Source of the DNA: Aurantiochytrium sp. KH105
Taxonomy: Eukaryota; Sar; Bigyra; Thraustochytrida; Thraustochytriidae
DNA length: 64,000 nt
Reading direction: 5' to 3'
Assembly: GCA_003116975.1 (NCBI GenBank)
Contig: BGKB01000085.1
Location: 1 to 64,000, forward strand
Shown: one piece after another, positions 11,101 through 21,212 of the stretch
Layout of the letters: each line of letters starts with the position of its first letter
Position numbering within the stretch: position 1 is the stretch's first letter
Translations under genes and position numbers: made by a program
The notes under the pieces: generated by a model
What the model saw: the letters and a program-made list of their open reading frames with translations, nothing else
Databases searched by the model: none
What the model was told of the DNA's origin: nothing

Positions 11101-12661
11101 GAAACACTATCCTGAGTTGCTACGAGATCAAGAGTGGCTGCGGAGCTTGGGCATACAGAACAGCATACCCCACGAGCTGTCCACGTTGGGTCTCTGGCTG
11201 ACCAATGCAAAACGTGAAGATTTTAGGACTGTCGCGCAGCTTCCATCCAATTCTGGCAAAATTGTCCTGCATGTACGCGATCTAAATGGCCAGGAGTTTG
11301 TGCTCAAATCCTTTCATCTCGCCAACGAAGAGTGGAGCAGTCGCTTTTACCGTCAAGTGACAGTGCTTGCTCAGATGCAGTCAGCCTACATTGTGCGTAT
11401 TCAGGGCGCCTTCATGCAGGACGCGCATCAGGGCTGCATTCTGATGCCCTTTTACAAGGGTGGCGACCTTGATGCCTGGATTCGAGACAACCCGTTTGCA
11501 GACTTGGCAACGCGCAGGCGCATCGCTATCGGTCTTTTGTACGGTTTGCACGATTTGCACTCGCAAGGTTTTGTGCATTGCGACATCAAGCCAAAGAATA
11601 TCTTTCTCGCACCAAGTCTTTCACCAGTGCTAGGGGACTTTGACGGCGTCCAGATGCACAACGTGACCATGACGCAGCCTTTGCAAACGACCAAGCAATA
11701 CATGGCACCCGAGCTGCTGCGTGACGAAGTTGTTGACAAGGTTGAGTCTGCCGTGGACATGTACTCTGTGGGCGTGGTTCTCGCGAAGCTCTTCGAGAAC
11801 GCAGAGATATCAGAAGCCACCAAGTCACTTATATCGTCTCTGCGGTCTGAAGATCCAAGTCAGCGGCCAACTGCACTCGAGGCCTTGCATCACGAGGCCT
11901 TTCAGGTCGAGCCTGTGAAGGAGGCCTCGTGTGCCATTTGCCTCGACACTTATCCCGCCGATGAGGGCGTCTCTTGCGCTGACGGTCACTTTACGTGCAA
12001 AGAGTGCTTGGGCCACTCAGTCCGTGCCGCGGCTCAGCCTGATGCACACGTGAACTTCTTGCGCGATGGCAGCATGTGCTGTGTCGCGTCAGACTGCGAG
12101 CTCCTCATTACGGGACATGCCATAGCAACTGCTGTCCCAGAAGACTTTGCGAACTGGCTCAACATCGTGCGCAAGCATTTTGAGCGAGACGCCGCAGCCG
12201 AGCAGGAGCGCCAGCTCCAGCTTCGTCTCGATGCAGCTCTGCGTGAGCATGGGCTGGATCCGACGACGCAGAATCACCTTCACACAATTCAAGATTCAGT
12301 CCTCGTCATGTCGTGCCCGCGCTGCTCGACAGCCTTTGCCGACTTTAAGGGCTGCTGTGCTCTGTCATGCTGCGTTTGCCCGTGTCGTTTTTGCGCATGG
12401 TGTCTTCAGGACACAGGCAATAACTCGCCGGCTTGTCATCAGCACGTGGCGAGATGTGCGTCGAAGCCTGGTAGAGAAAAGGATCCATTCTTTAGCGATT
12501 TCGCTGTCGTGCAGCAAGCATGGGCTCGACTTCGAGCACAGCGTCTCCGTGAGTACATGACAAATCGTATTCAGGATGCAGGCATACGTGCCATCGTCCA
12601 GGCCAAGCTACGTCCACTCCTCACGCCGGACATTGTCGGCGGAAACTTTAGGTTCGACTAG
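8149..12661 (+). CDS. LRR-ankyrin-protein kinase-RING/RBR-like fusion protein, seven exons
   Basis: I read the exons as 8149-8213, 8355-8438, 8594-8677, 8838-8921, 9077-9160, 9321-9404 and 9466-12661, all joined in phase 2 by GTACGT or GTAAGT donors and AG acceptors (1226 aa). Exons 2-6 each encode one 28-residue ribonuclease-inhibitor-type LRR (L.NNIG..GA.ALANALANNESLQTL). Residues about 183-246 look ankyrin-like (TPLMQACKNGD, LGQTALFHVC) and about 285-335 SAM-like, followed by a long helical region. A kinase domain lies at about 755-980, with lysine in EFVLKSF, HCDIKPKN as catalytic loop, DFD in place of DFG, and an intact APE. A RING-like CAICLDTY starts at about 985. A second Cys/His cluster (CPRC..., FCAWCL, HQHVARC) at about 1110-1155 resembles RING2 of RBR ubiquitin ligases. 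Likely role: a sensor coupling LRR recognition to phosphorylation and ubiquitination (inference). Confidence 0.82.
8240..9404 (+). repeat. LRR exon-intron cassette array, five copies in 483-bp dimers
   Basis: Five 84-nt LRR exons start at 8355, 8594, 8838, 9077 and 9321, with spacings of 239, 244, 239 and 244. The introns between them are 155, 160, 155 and 160 bases and are themselves closely similar. Shared parts include CAAGAAGCAACAAGA, the ACGCACGCACGCATGGGATG segment and the 3' end GACGAGCGCAG. Exons 1 and 3 of the array end CTAGT with donors followed by GATTGCGAAAAAG; exons 2 and 4 are followed by CATTG(T/C)GACAAA. The true unit is therefore a two-exon dimer. The 3' part of the first intron belongs to the array; the last 61-base intron does not. 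Confidence 0.9.
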
Positions 12662-13955
12662 TACATGTTGCGAAAATGTTTGAAACGCCCATGCCCTGGA
12701 AGGGTATGCTTCCCTGTGACCTGACGTGCTCGCCGAGGCCCAAGACGCTGCTGCGGTCTTCCTTCGCCTTCCTTGCTGCTTGCTGCACACAAGGTCGAGT
12801 CGACGAAAGACGCGAGACGGCCGTTGCAGCTCGCGCGCCTCCATTCGCCGCAGCTCGTCAAACGTAGCCTTATCCCGGGCCACCGCTCCTCTCGTGGCTC
12901 GCTCGCGTCGGAGTCCGATTCGCTCCCGAAAGGGCCCAGAGCCAGCCTGAGGATTGCAAGGCATGGCGTTCTCATCAGCACGTGTGAGCGTGAGAGGCCT
13001 CCAGGTCGTCAGCGCTGGCGAGCATCGCTCTGGCCTGACAACTTGGCCTATCCTTCGCGCTTGCGCGCTGCATGAGGCTCGGCACCAGCACCTTGCGCAG
13101 CTAGACAGACAGAGCACGAGAGATCGTGCGGGAGACCAGCTGGCTGCCCGCCCGCCCGCCCGCGCGCCGATCCGACGAGCCCAAGTCTGCGCACGGGCAG
13201 ATTTTGCAAGGCGGCGTTGCACAAAGACAAAATTGCCTCCGATTCTTGTGAGCATGCTTCGAGCGACGGACCCCGTGTCACGTCGTGCATACAGGCTGGC
13301 TTCCCGGACAAACGACCGGCGTCTGTCTGTGTAGAACGAACGAACCACGCGCCCGCGCGAAGCTTCTGCGCGAGCTCGGCGCGGCGGCAGAGGCGACCTC
13401 GTGTAAAATGAAGACCATTTCCTCCGACCACTGAGCATCCATCATCAACCACGAACGAGACGCTTCACTTGCTGAACGAGATGGTCGCCAGGATGGTCAA
13501 GGTTGTCGCATCATCAAACAGCAAGGTCGACATAAAGTGTTAGATTCAGCGTCTCAGAGGCACGTATATTTAGCTTTTGGCAAGGCTGGTAGCAGCCGTG
13601 CCCGACATCGACGATGATGTCCGCTGTACACGCCATGTCGGATGGCCGCAATCTCCTTTCCACCAGCTTGGCAATTGAAGTGAAACGAGTTGACCTTGAC
13701 ACTCTCGTCCTTCCAATCAATCATGAACGACTCGCAAAAAGAGGAACAAGAGGGAAATATTTCGAGTTTATTTGTCGCCAAAGGGGCATCGGTTCATGAA
13801 ACCTCCGCATGCCCCATGATACATCAAGTATCGTGAGAAAAAAAGAGACGTGCTGGGTGCAGAGAGCTGCTGTTGGAATGATACTCAAAGACAACGTTCG
13901 CTCTGCGTAAACAGACTTGTTGACGCGCCAACGTTTGTGAAAAGTAAATGGAATT
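12662..13955. other. Spacer between convergent LRR-kinase and NLR-type genes
   Basis: Holds the 3' ends of two converging genes. A minus-strand frame at 12608-13438 overlaps the upstream gene's end, is Arg/Ala/Ser-rich and shows no domain; I treat it as chance. Nothing else is seen. Confidence 0.4.
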
Positions 13956-14957
13956 TTAAAGCATTTGACTTGAAGTGGGCGGATCGGAGTTGCTGGCAAG
14001 ACGCAGAATATGGAGCGCGCCGCTCTCATCAAACAGAGCAAGCGAGTCAGTAACTGCGCCGTTGGGGCTGTGCAAAAGACGCTGAACAGGACTTGGTAGC
14101 GTCATGTAAGCGCCTGTTCCGCGGTGCTCGACGCGTTTGCCGCCAGCAGACACGGCCCAGAGCCTTTGTGTCTCGGCATCGTCGGCGTCGTCGCCGTGGA
14201 GAGCTTCCTCGGACACCGCGACTCCTGCAAGGGAGTCGCTCAAGAGTTCCGAGGTTTCGCGACTCCACTCGCGGCACGACCCGCTGCTGCAAATGGTAAT
14301 GAGTTTGTCGTCATCCACCTTGACCCTTGTGACCATGCTGTCGTGGCCTTCGAGTACGGCAACACATTCGTTCGTCTCTCGAAGCCAGACGCGGGCGGTA
14401 CGGTCCTTGCTCCCCGTGAGAATAATCTCATCATCCATGTCGATACAGCGCACGAGGCCGCGGTGGCCAACGAGTTCTTGGCTCGAAAAGGTCTCTCGTG
14501 AAAAAACCTGCACGGAGCCACTCGCGAGGGCCGCGACAATGAGTGAATCATCCATGGCCAGGTCCCAGACGTCGTCGCACGGTAGCGTGCGTACAGGCAG
14601 ACCGGTTTCTGCATCCCAAAGCCTAATGCTGCCCTTGGCTGCGCTCACAATAAGGTTTGCTTCCTTGTCGCGACCGACAAAGGAGACTGGGTGTTCATGA
14701 CGGCCCCAGGGGCGATGGACCTCGCGCAGCGTATCTTTACCGCCGGGGAGTAGCAGGGTGTTTCCGTCCACGGCAAGGTGCGTTGGCGTGTTGCTTGCAA
14801 GAAAGACTTTGTGGACAAAGGCGCCCGTGGAGAGAGACCAAATGTGAATGTGCTGCGCGTCTGCCGAGACGGCGAGGCCGTCCGCCACCACATCAAAGGC
14901 GACAACGCCCAGCTTGTGTCCATCGTACTCGAGCAGGCAGACTGCGGTTTCCTCATT

Positions 14958-15005
<48 letters not shown>

Positions 15006-18000
15006 TTCGTCGTCGTTGTCTTCGTCCAAAGGTGGGACTACCTTCCAGATGCGAACGACGCGGTCATCGAGGCCGCAGGTGACAAGTGTGGCGCCATGCA
15101 GACGGACGGTCGTGAGCGAGGTCTCGCGGGTCTTGATACGCCTCCGAGGCGTGTCGTCACCATGAGCAATATCCCCACGGTAGTGCAGGTAGGCAGCGCC
15201 GTCGGCGCGGCCAACCGCGACCCAGGTATCATCAATATCGAGAGCCACGACAGGCGAGGTGGACGACTGGATGACGCGCACGCACTTGTGCGAGGCGCGC
15301 GACCAAAACATGACACAGCCGTCCTTGGCCCCGCTCACAATATAGCTCTCTGTGAGGCAAACCTTGGTGACCTCGTTAGAGTGTCCGCGCAAGGTGTGCA
15401 AGCAGGCGCCCGAGGCGAGCGACCATACCTTAATGGTGCGATCGACCGACCCGCTCACCAAGACATCGTCGTCCATGGCCAGGGTGTTGCAAATGCCATC
15501 GTGACCGCGAAAGATGCGAAGGGTTTTTAAAGTGGAGCGGCTGTATACCCGAAGCGTTGAGGCGGCGTGCATGGCAACGAGATCGCCCCAGACGACTGCG
15601 GCCTGGACGTTGGTGACCGGTGCGTACTGAAAGGGTTCGAGCTCTGGGCTAGCGCTGAGGCTTGGAGCCACGGTTTGCAGCCAGACTTCGGGCGCAAACT
15701 CTTCGAGGTTGACGCGCATCGAGTGCCCAGGGGGCAGACGCCCGACCATTTGCGCGGCCAGCTCCGTGGGGTCGCGTTCAATGACGTCGGCAGCCTCTTC
15801 AAGTGCGCGAACCACGTCGGCGCATTCACGAAGGCTAGGCGAGTTGATGACGGAGTCGTGGTCATAGGTGTCGGCAGTTTGCGTCACTTCGACGAGAGAG
15901 CCCACCCCGCTTGAAGAGGAAAGCGAGGTCACGGACCGCCGGGGCTCAGCTTCCGGTTCGCCACGGGGTGGCGCAAAGACATCAGATGCCGCCGCGTCGA
16001 AAAAGGTCTCCTTGCAGTCCTTGACGAAGCTGTGCGGGGACACGTTGAGCAGGCGAAAGGTGTAGCTCAAGAGCTCAAAGTCACCAATGATGCGGGCGGC
16101 CACGGAGCGCAGATTGGCGCGGCAGAGATGGTAGACAGCGTTACGGGCTGCGGTTTCGTCGTTAATGTAGTTGTTGCGAAAGATGCTGGAGAGCGCGTAA
16201 TGTCCCGCGAGCGGGTCGATGCGAAGATCCTCGGGGGTGTCGGGCTGCATGAGGATTTTGGCGATGGAGCTGTGGACAAAGCGGACCTTGTCCTCGACAA
16301 GGTCAAAGAGCGGGTCCATGTCTGCGACTGTGAGAAAAGGGACGGCGTCGGCGGCAAGTCGTAGCGGTATTGGCTCGCGCGCCACGCAGACCGCGGCAAG
16401 CATGTCGCGGCGCATTTGCATGTCGACGCCGTCACCGACGAACTTGCGCAGGAGCATGGTCAGGTACGCTGATTGGTCCGTAGGGACCTCTTTCAGGCCA
16501 CGGACAGTCTTTTCTGCCGTGAGAAACCGCGCGCGCAAAAAGAGACCCCCCGCGCGCTCTCTGGCCACCGTTGCAGCGTGCCGTGGAAGGCGGGACAGGT
16601 AAGTACGCAGAAACAGCTCGATATCGGCCTGATTCTTTTGCTGCTCGAGGTCGATCTCCATCGTGACAAAGGGCGCGGCCAAGGAGGGGGTCTGGCTCGA
16701 GAGGCTCACCACGGTGCCCAACCAAGGCGGCATAAAGTTATCCCACTTGTTGTGCAAGAGGTCGAGCAGGGACCGGGCGTCATGGGGGCCGAGTTCCTCG
16801 ATGCCATCAAGTACAATGTACGCTTTGCCCTTGGGCTTGATGGGCAAGTACCGCAACGGTGCTGCAATCCATTTTTTGAAGAGTTGTTTGCGTCCAAGCG
16901 TTTTGGGGGGGGCATTCTCGGTATTCTCGCGTTGCAAGATGGCGTCGAGGGCTTCGTGGAAGCCAGGGATGGTCCCGCAGAGTTGGGCTGCGAGGGTGCG
17001 TACCATGCTTTCGACGGAGCAACTCGCGGCATCTTCGCGTCGAAAGAAATAGGCGCCGGCCACGAGCGGCGGCATATCGTAGGAGAAACTCCCGAGGCTG
17101 ACCACGGTGGCATTGCTGCGGCGCGAGGCGCGCATTGAGAATCGTTGCATGAGCGACTTGCGTTTGCCTGTTCCCGCCTCTTCCTCTGGACTGCCATCTG
17201 GTCCGTGCATTCGGCCCGAGGCAATGCCAGGCTCCGAGGATGCGCCGTGAGAGCCAGCATCAGAGGCAACTGATGCCACCGCTGCTGATGTGGAGAATTC
17301 GGGATCGGGAATGATGTCTTCTCCCGCTGCCGCAGTGGTGCTACTGGCTTCTCCTTGGTCATCGTCGTCATTGTTGCTGTTGCTGTTGTTCTTGTTGCCA
17401 TCATCATTGTCGTCGTCGTCGTCGTCGTCGTCGTTGGTCCGATGCGAGACGCTTGGCGAGGGTTTGCGCGCAAAGAGCTCATCAAGAGCCTGGGCCGTCA
17501 AGGTCGTCTCGGGCTGGGACGGCACAGCCAGCTCGCGAAAGGTTGACGCCGGATTGTGCAGCAGACCTCGAAGGCAGAATTGGGCGAGAAAGACGGACTT
17601 GCCCGCGCCCGAGGGCGCCTGTAGCGAGACGCGGGCGGCGCGTCCTCCGTTCGAGGCCTCGCGAAGCTTGTCGACGAGCACCGTGTGCAGCCAGCTGCGC
17701 GTGCCCGCGAGGGCCTCGTCCGAGATGCGGCGGACTGTGCGGAGCATGCTGGCCGATCTTTCCTTGTCGGCAAGATTGGCGCTCGCAGGTACGCTCTTGA
17801 GGACGCCTTGATCCTCGGCCTTCTCCAAGAGGTCCATGAGTTGGTCCATGGCCTCATGGACCTTGGCGTTGGACGTGAGGTCAACGATGGGCCTGGCGCC
17901 AAAGGCCTCGCGCAGACGGCGCGGCCACGTCTTTCTGTCCAGCAGCGAGGGGTCGAGAATGACAGGGACGGTGCGCGCCGTGCCGCGTAGCATGGTACCC

Positions 18001-18278
18001 AAGGTAAAGTCGAGCATTTCCTCGGCGCCGCCGGCCGTCGTGGACGTTCCGCTGACATAGTCCACGTACGTTTGGGTGACGAGCGTCACGAAGAAGTGGG
18101 CCAGGTCCATGGACGCGCGCGGTTCGTCCTCCTCTTCGCCCGACCTGTCGAGGACCTTGACCCTCCCGTCTTCCCTCAGCGCGCTCACAAAGGCCTCGGC
18201 CAGCTGCAGGTACGCCATGTCCCTGGCGGGCGCCTCAGCCGGCGACACCCGCGACACGTACACATTCACCGCGCGCAT
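13956..18278 (-). CDS. TIR-like/NACHT/WD40 NLR-type STAND protein
   Basis: Single-exon frame of 1440 aa starting at ATG 18278. Residues 1-150 resemble a TIR fold: VYVSRV, then LAHFFVTLVTQTYVDYVSG, then EEMLDFTLG, then TVPVILDPSLLDRKTWP. A P-loop (APSGAGKSVFLAQF) lies near residues 221-234, and a Walker-B-like strand (AYIVLDGIEELG) near 480. Between them is an Asp/Asn-rich insert (about 275-305). Helical winged-helix-like sequence follows, then about ten WD40 blades from about residue 916 to the end (RGHDGICNTLAMDD, VSGSVDRTIKVWS, LRGHSNEVTKV). A (DE)n tract sits between blades. This tripartite order is that of signal-transducing NLR/NWD receptors in animals and fungi. The expected role is ligand-triggered oligomerisation and TIR signalling or NADase activity; the TIR catalytic glutamate could be one of EEMLD, but this is unproven. 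Confidence 0.82.
14961..15005. repeat. GTCCTC hexanucleotide microsatellite inside the NLR-type gene
   Basis: About seven GTCCTC units on the plus strand encode alternating Asp-Glu on the minus strand between two WD40 blades. A GTC run at 17409-17434 similarly encodes the poly-Asp insert of the NACHT part. Both are prone to length change without frame loss. Confidence 0.85.
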
Positions 18279-20270
18279 CTCTCCTCCTCCTTTGACCCCT
18301 CCTTTTTCTCCTCCTCGCCCTCGCCTCGCCCGCCCTGCCCGTCGCGCGTCGCGTGCACGTGCACGTGCCGCGGCGATGCGCTCTCCGCCTTCGTCTCCCT
18401 CCTGCCCTAGTTAGCGAGAGAGGCACGGGAGAAGAGGCAGGAGCAGGGACCACCTCCTCCTCCTGGCCGCCGTCCACGCGCGCGCGCGAGCGAGCGAGCG
18501 AGCGAGCGAGGGAGGGAGGGAAGGGGGGGCGGGGTAGCCGCGCGGCGGCGCGAGCGGGCCGGGCGTTGCCGGGCGCGGCCGCGCCGCTGGTCTGCTGCTG
18601 CAACTGCAGGTACAGCGAGGGGCGTGCGCGATCAAGCAAGCGAGCGTGCGAGCGAGTGCTCCTTCCCGCTCTCCCTCTTTGGGCCGCCGCGCTGGCCCTC
18701 TCCTCTCCTCTCCTCTCTGGCGTCTGCTCTTCGAGTCTGCTCTGCAGCTGCACCAGCCACGAGCAGCGGCCACGAGCAGCTGCGGCCTCAAGTCGTCGGA
18801 GAACGCGGACTGCGCCGTGTAGTGAGTGCCAAAGTCGGCCAGGTGGTGCAAGTACGTAAGTGCCTGGGTATAACCAAAGTGCCTGGCAACCAATGGCGAC
18901 TAGAGCAACATGGCAACAGCAGCAAACGGCGGCGGCAACTGCAACAAAACGATGGAAATAATAGGGACGGGCGGCCATGCACGTGCCGCGTTTCGCACAT
19001 GTCTGTCTGTGTGTGCGCGTGTGTGCGTGGACGCTATGAGTCGTAATATCAAGTGAATAGGGGAGTTAGGAATGTCACGACAGGCGCAGGTGCAGGTAGT
19101 GGCGGCCACTGGGGGCTTGTATTGGCAGCTGGCTGCTGGGATGCGCCAAATGTAAAGTCAGCCAAGATTGGGCTGTCGACCTGATCCAAGATCGGCCTTC
19201 ATCTGGCTGTTCGCTCGCTCGCATCTTCGTCTATAGAATCTATCCCTTCCCATCACCAGCTGCAGCGAGCCAACCTCAACTACAAAGTTCAACCTGGCAG
19301 GCCGTTCTCGGAAACAACGCCCGCGGCGGCGCGTTGCGCAGCGACACCACGACGTCGTCCTCCTTCCGTCTCCCGCGCAGCTGCAGGTTGCTGCTTCTGC
19401 GGCAGGTTCTCCATCTCGTTTCTGCTCCTGCTCCCCCAAGTTCTCGCTCCCGCTCCCGTCGCCGTGACTTCTCTCCTCCAGCACATCGCGGTCGTCTTTC
19501 CTCCGTCCGTCGGCGGCCCTCGCCTCCTCCGCGGCGCGAGCCGTGCAGAACCCGAGGCCTACTTAATTTGTCAGGTCTACGGCAGAACGAACTTGGATCA
19601 TCGAGCGCGGAAATTCGAGATAGCAGAACTGCAAGAGCGGGAGCGAAGACAGCGGCCGCGGATCCCCGTCCGTGCGAGTGCGAGCGCTCGTTTCCTGCGT
19701 GCCTCCCCTCCTTCCTTCCTTCGCTCGGGCCAGCGCCCGTGCGCTCGACCGCGACGCGACTGCCGCTGCCGCGCGCCTGAACCGCGGCTTCGCAGCCACC
19801 AGCCGCGCGAGAGGGACGGAGGAGGAAGGCCGCGAGCACCGCATCGACCTGGCCGGCGCTCACTCACTCATTCCCTTCATCCACCTGCCCAAGTCCCCAT
19901 CCCGGCCCGCCACGCTCGCAGCCCGCCCCTCCAGCGCCGCGCCTCCTCGCTGCAGCTGCGCTCTCCTCGGCCCACGCGGAGCGCGCGTGCGTCGCCGCTT
20001 GCCCGGGCGCCGCGAGAACGTGGCTCGGGCCGGCGGGCTGCACTGGCTGAGCGGGCGAGAGACAGCGCGAGGAGGAGAGGAAGCAACCCGGAGACGAGCA
20101 GGACGAGCAGCTGGCCAGGCCGAGCCAAGCAAACAAGCAAACCAGCAAACAAGCAAACAAGCAAACAGCAAGCAAACTTTCCTGCACAGCGAGCGCGACA
20201 CAGCAAGCGGCGGCAGCAGACCCAGAGCCAGAGTCGCTTCGACGCGCGAGACACGCCCGCCGGGACCAGG
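18279..20270. other. GC-rich upstream region of the NLR-type gene
   Basis: Very GC-rich DNA with simple runs (GAGC runs near 18485-18520, AAGCAAACA runs near 20130-20180). Many overlapping open frames on both strands have Arg/Ser/Ala-biased composition and no domain. Presumed promoter of the minus-strand gene and 5' region of the small plus-strand gene. Confidence 0.35.
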
Positions 20271-20573
20271 ATGCAGTGCTTCCCGCTGGCCTCCTCGCTG
20301 ATGCGGCTCGGCAAGCCGCGGCGCAAGACCGAGAAGCGAGACACGGCGCTCTCGGTTGGCTCATGCGACACCCTCGCGAGCCACGAGACGGGGTTTTCGG
20401 GCGGAGGGACGCGCATGCGCGGGGACAGCTGGGCCAACATGGACATGGAGAGCCTCGCCGAGCTCAGGGAGCGCTTGCTCCTGGAAAAGCAGCAGCAGGC
20501 CAAGCGCAAGCAGTCGCAGCAGAGCGGATTCGCACACGGACAGAGCCAGGTGCAGCACACAGGGGACCGATGA
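20271..20573 (+). CDS. Small hypothetical protein, 100 aa
   Basis: ATG 20271 follows the purine-rich context GGGACCAGG and opens a 100-residue protein. It has a basic patch (MRLGKPRRKTEKR), a Ser/Thr/Gly segment and a C-terminal amphipathic helix (MDMESLAELRERLLLEKQQQAKRKQ). Its composition differs from the Arg/Pro/Ser-rich frames around it, which is the main reason to accept it. The frame stays open upstream to 19464, so an N-terminally longer product or upstream exon is possible. I do not recognise the family; a coiled-coil or regulatory peptide is a guess. Confidence 0.4.
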   Translation: MQCFPLASSLMRLGKPRRKTEKRDTALSVGSCDTLASHETGFSGGGTRMRGDSWANMDMESLAELRERLLLEKQQQAKRKQSQQSGFAHGQSQVQHTGDR

Positions 20574-21212
20574 CGAGCGGCCCTGCCCCCCCCTCCTCCG
20601 CCAGCACGTCGCCCGCCTGAACAAGACAAAATGAACATCAACACCCGGTGCCGCCGGCACGAGGGACGACCTGCCATGTGCGAAACCGAGTCGACGCGGG
20701 CGAAACCATGCGAAACGGAGAGTATAGTATAGCACCAAGTCTACTGCAACAATACGAAACGAAACGAAACGAAACGGCCAGGCCTAGCCCAGTACGTAGT
20801 ACTAAAAAGCCACCATCCCATTTTTTCATCATCCATGTTTCTCGTTACCAAAGGCAAGCAGGCAGGCCCAGACCATCTCAACAAACAACAAAGAAAGGAA
20901 GAAATCTCGTTTGCCAACAAAGTAACGTCGTAGGTAGTAATGGCAACAGTGAACGGACAAAAAAATCAAACATTTATTATAATCGAGACAGAAAAGAGAA
21001 CGAGCGCGATGCTAAGACTACATGATGGACGGCGCGCAGACGGTTTCGGAAACGACCGACTTTTCTCTCGTTCGCCGTGCTCTTGCTTGCGAAAGGCTGC
21101 ACCGATCGATCGAATGAGGAGTTTTATGTGCCCCCTTTTCATTTTCAAACAATTTTCATTTGCTCGCTTCCTCCCTCAGTCATTCATCTCATTCACGCAC
21201 GCACACGCGCGC
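20574..21212. other. Intergenic spacer between convergent genes
   Basis: Contains a short ACGAAACGAA run near 20755-20780 and AT-richer DNA around 20940-21000. No gene is seen. The two flanking genes converge here, so it should hold both polyadenylation regions. Confidence 0.4.

Noticed and set aside
12608-13438. 276-codon minus-strand frame
   Set aside because: It overlaps the 3' end of a well-supported gene, is Arg/Ala/Ser-rich and has no recognisable fold.
19464-20270. N-terminal extension of the small plus-strand protein
   Set aside because: The open frame upstream of ATG 20271 is Arg/Ala/Ser-rich and unlike the C-terminal 100 residues; kept out of the gene call.
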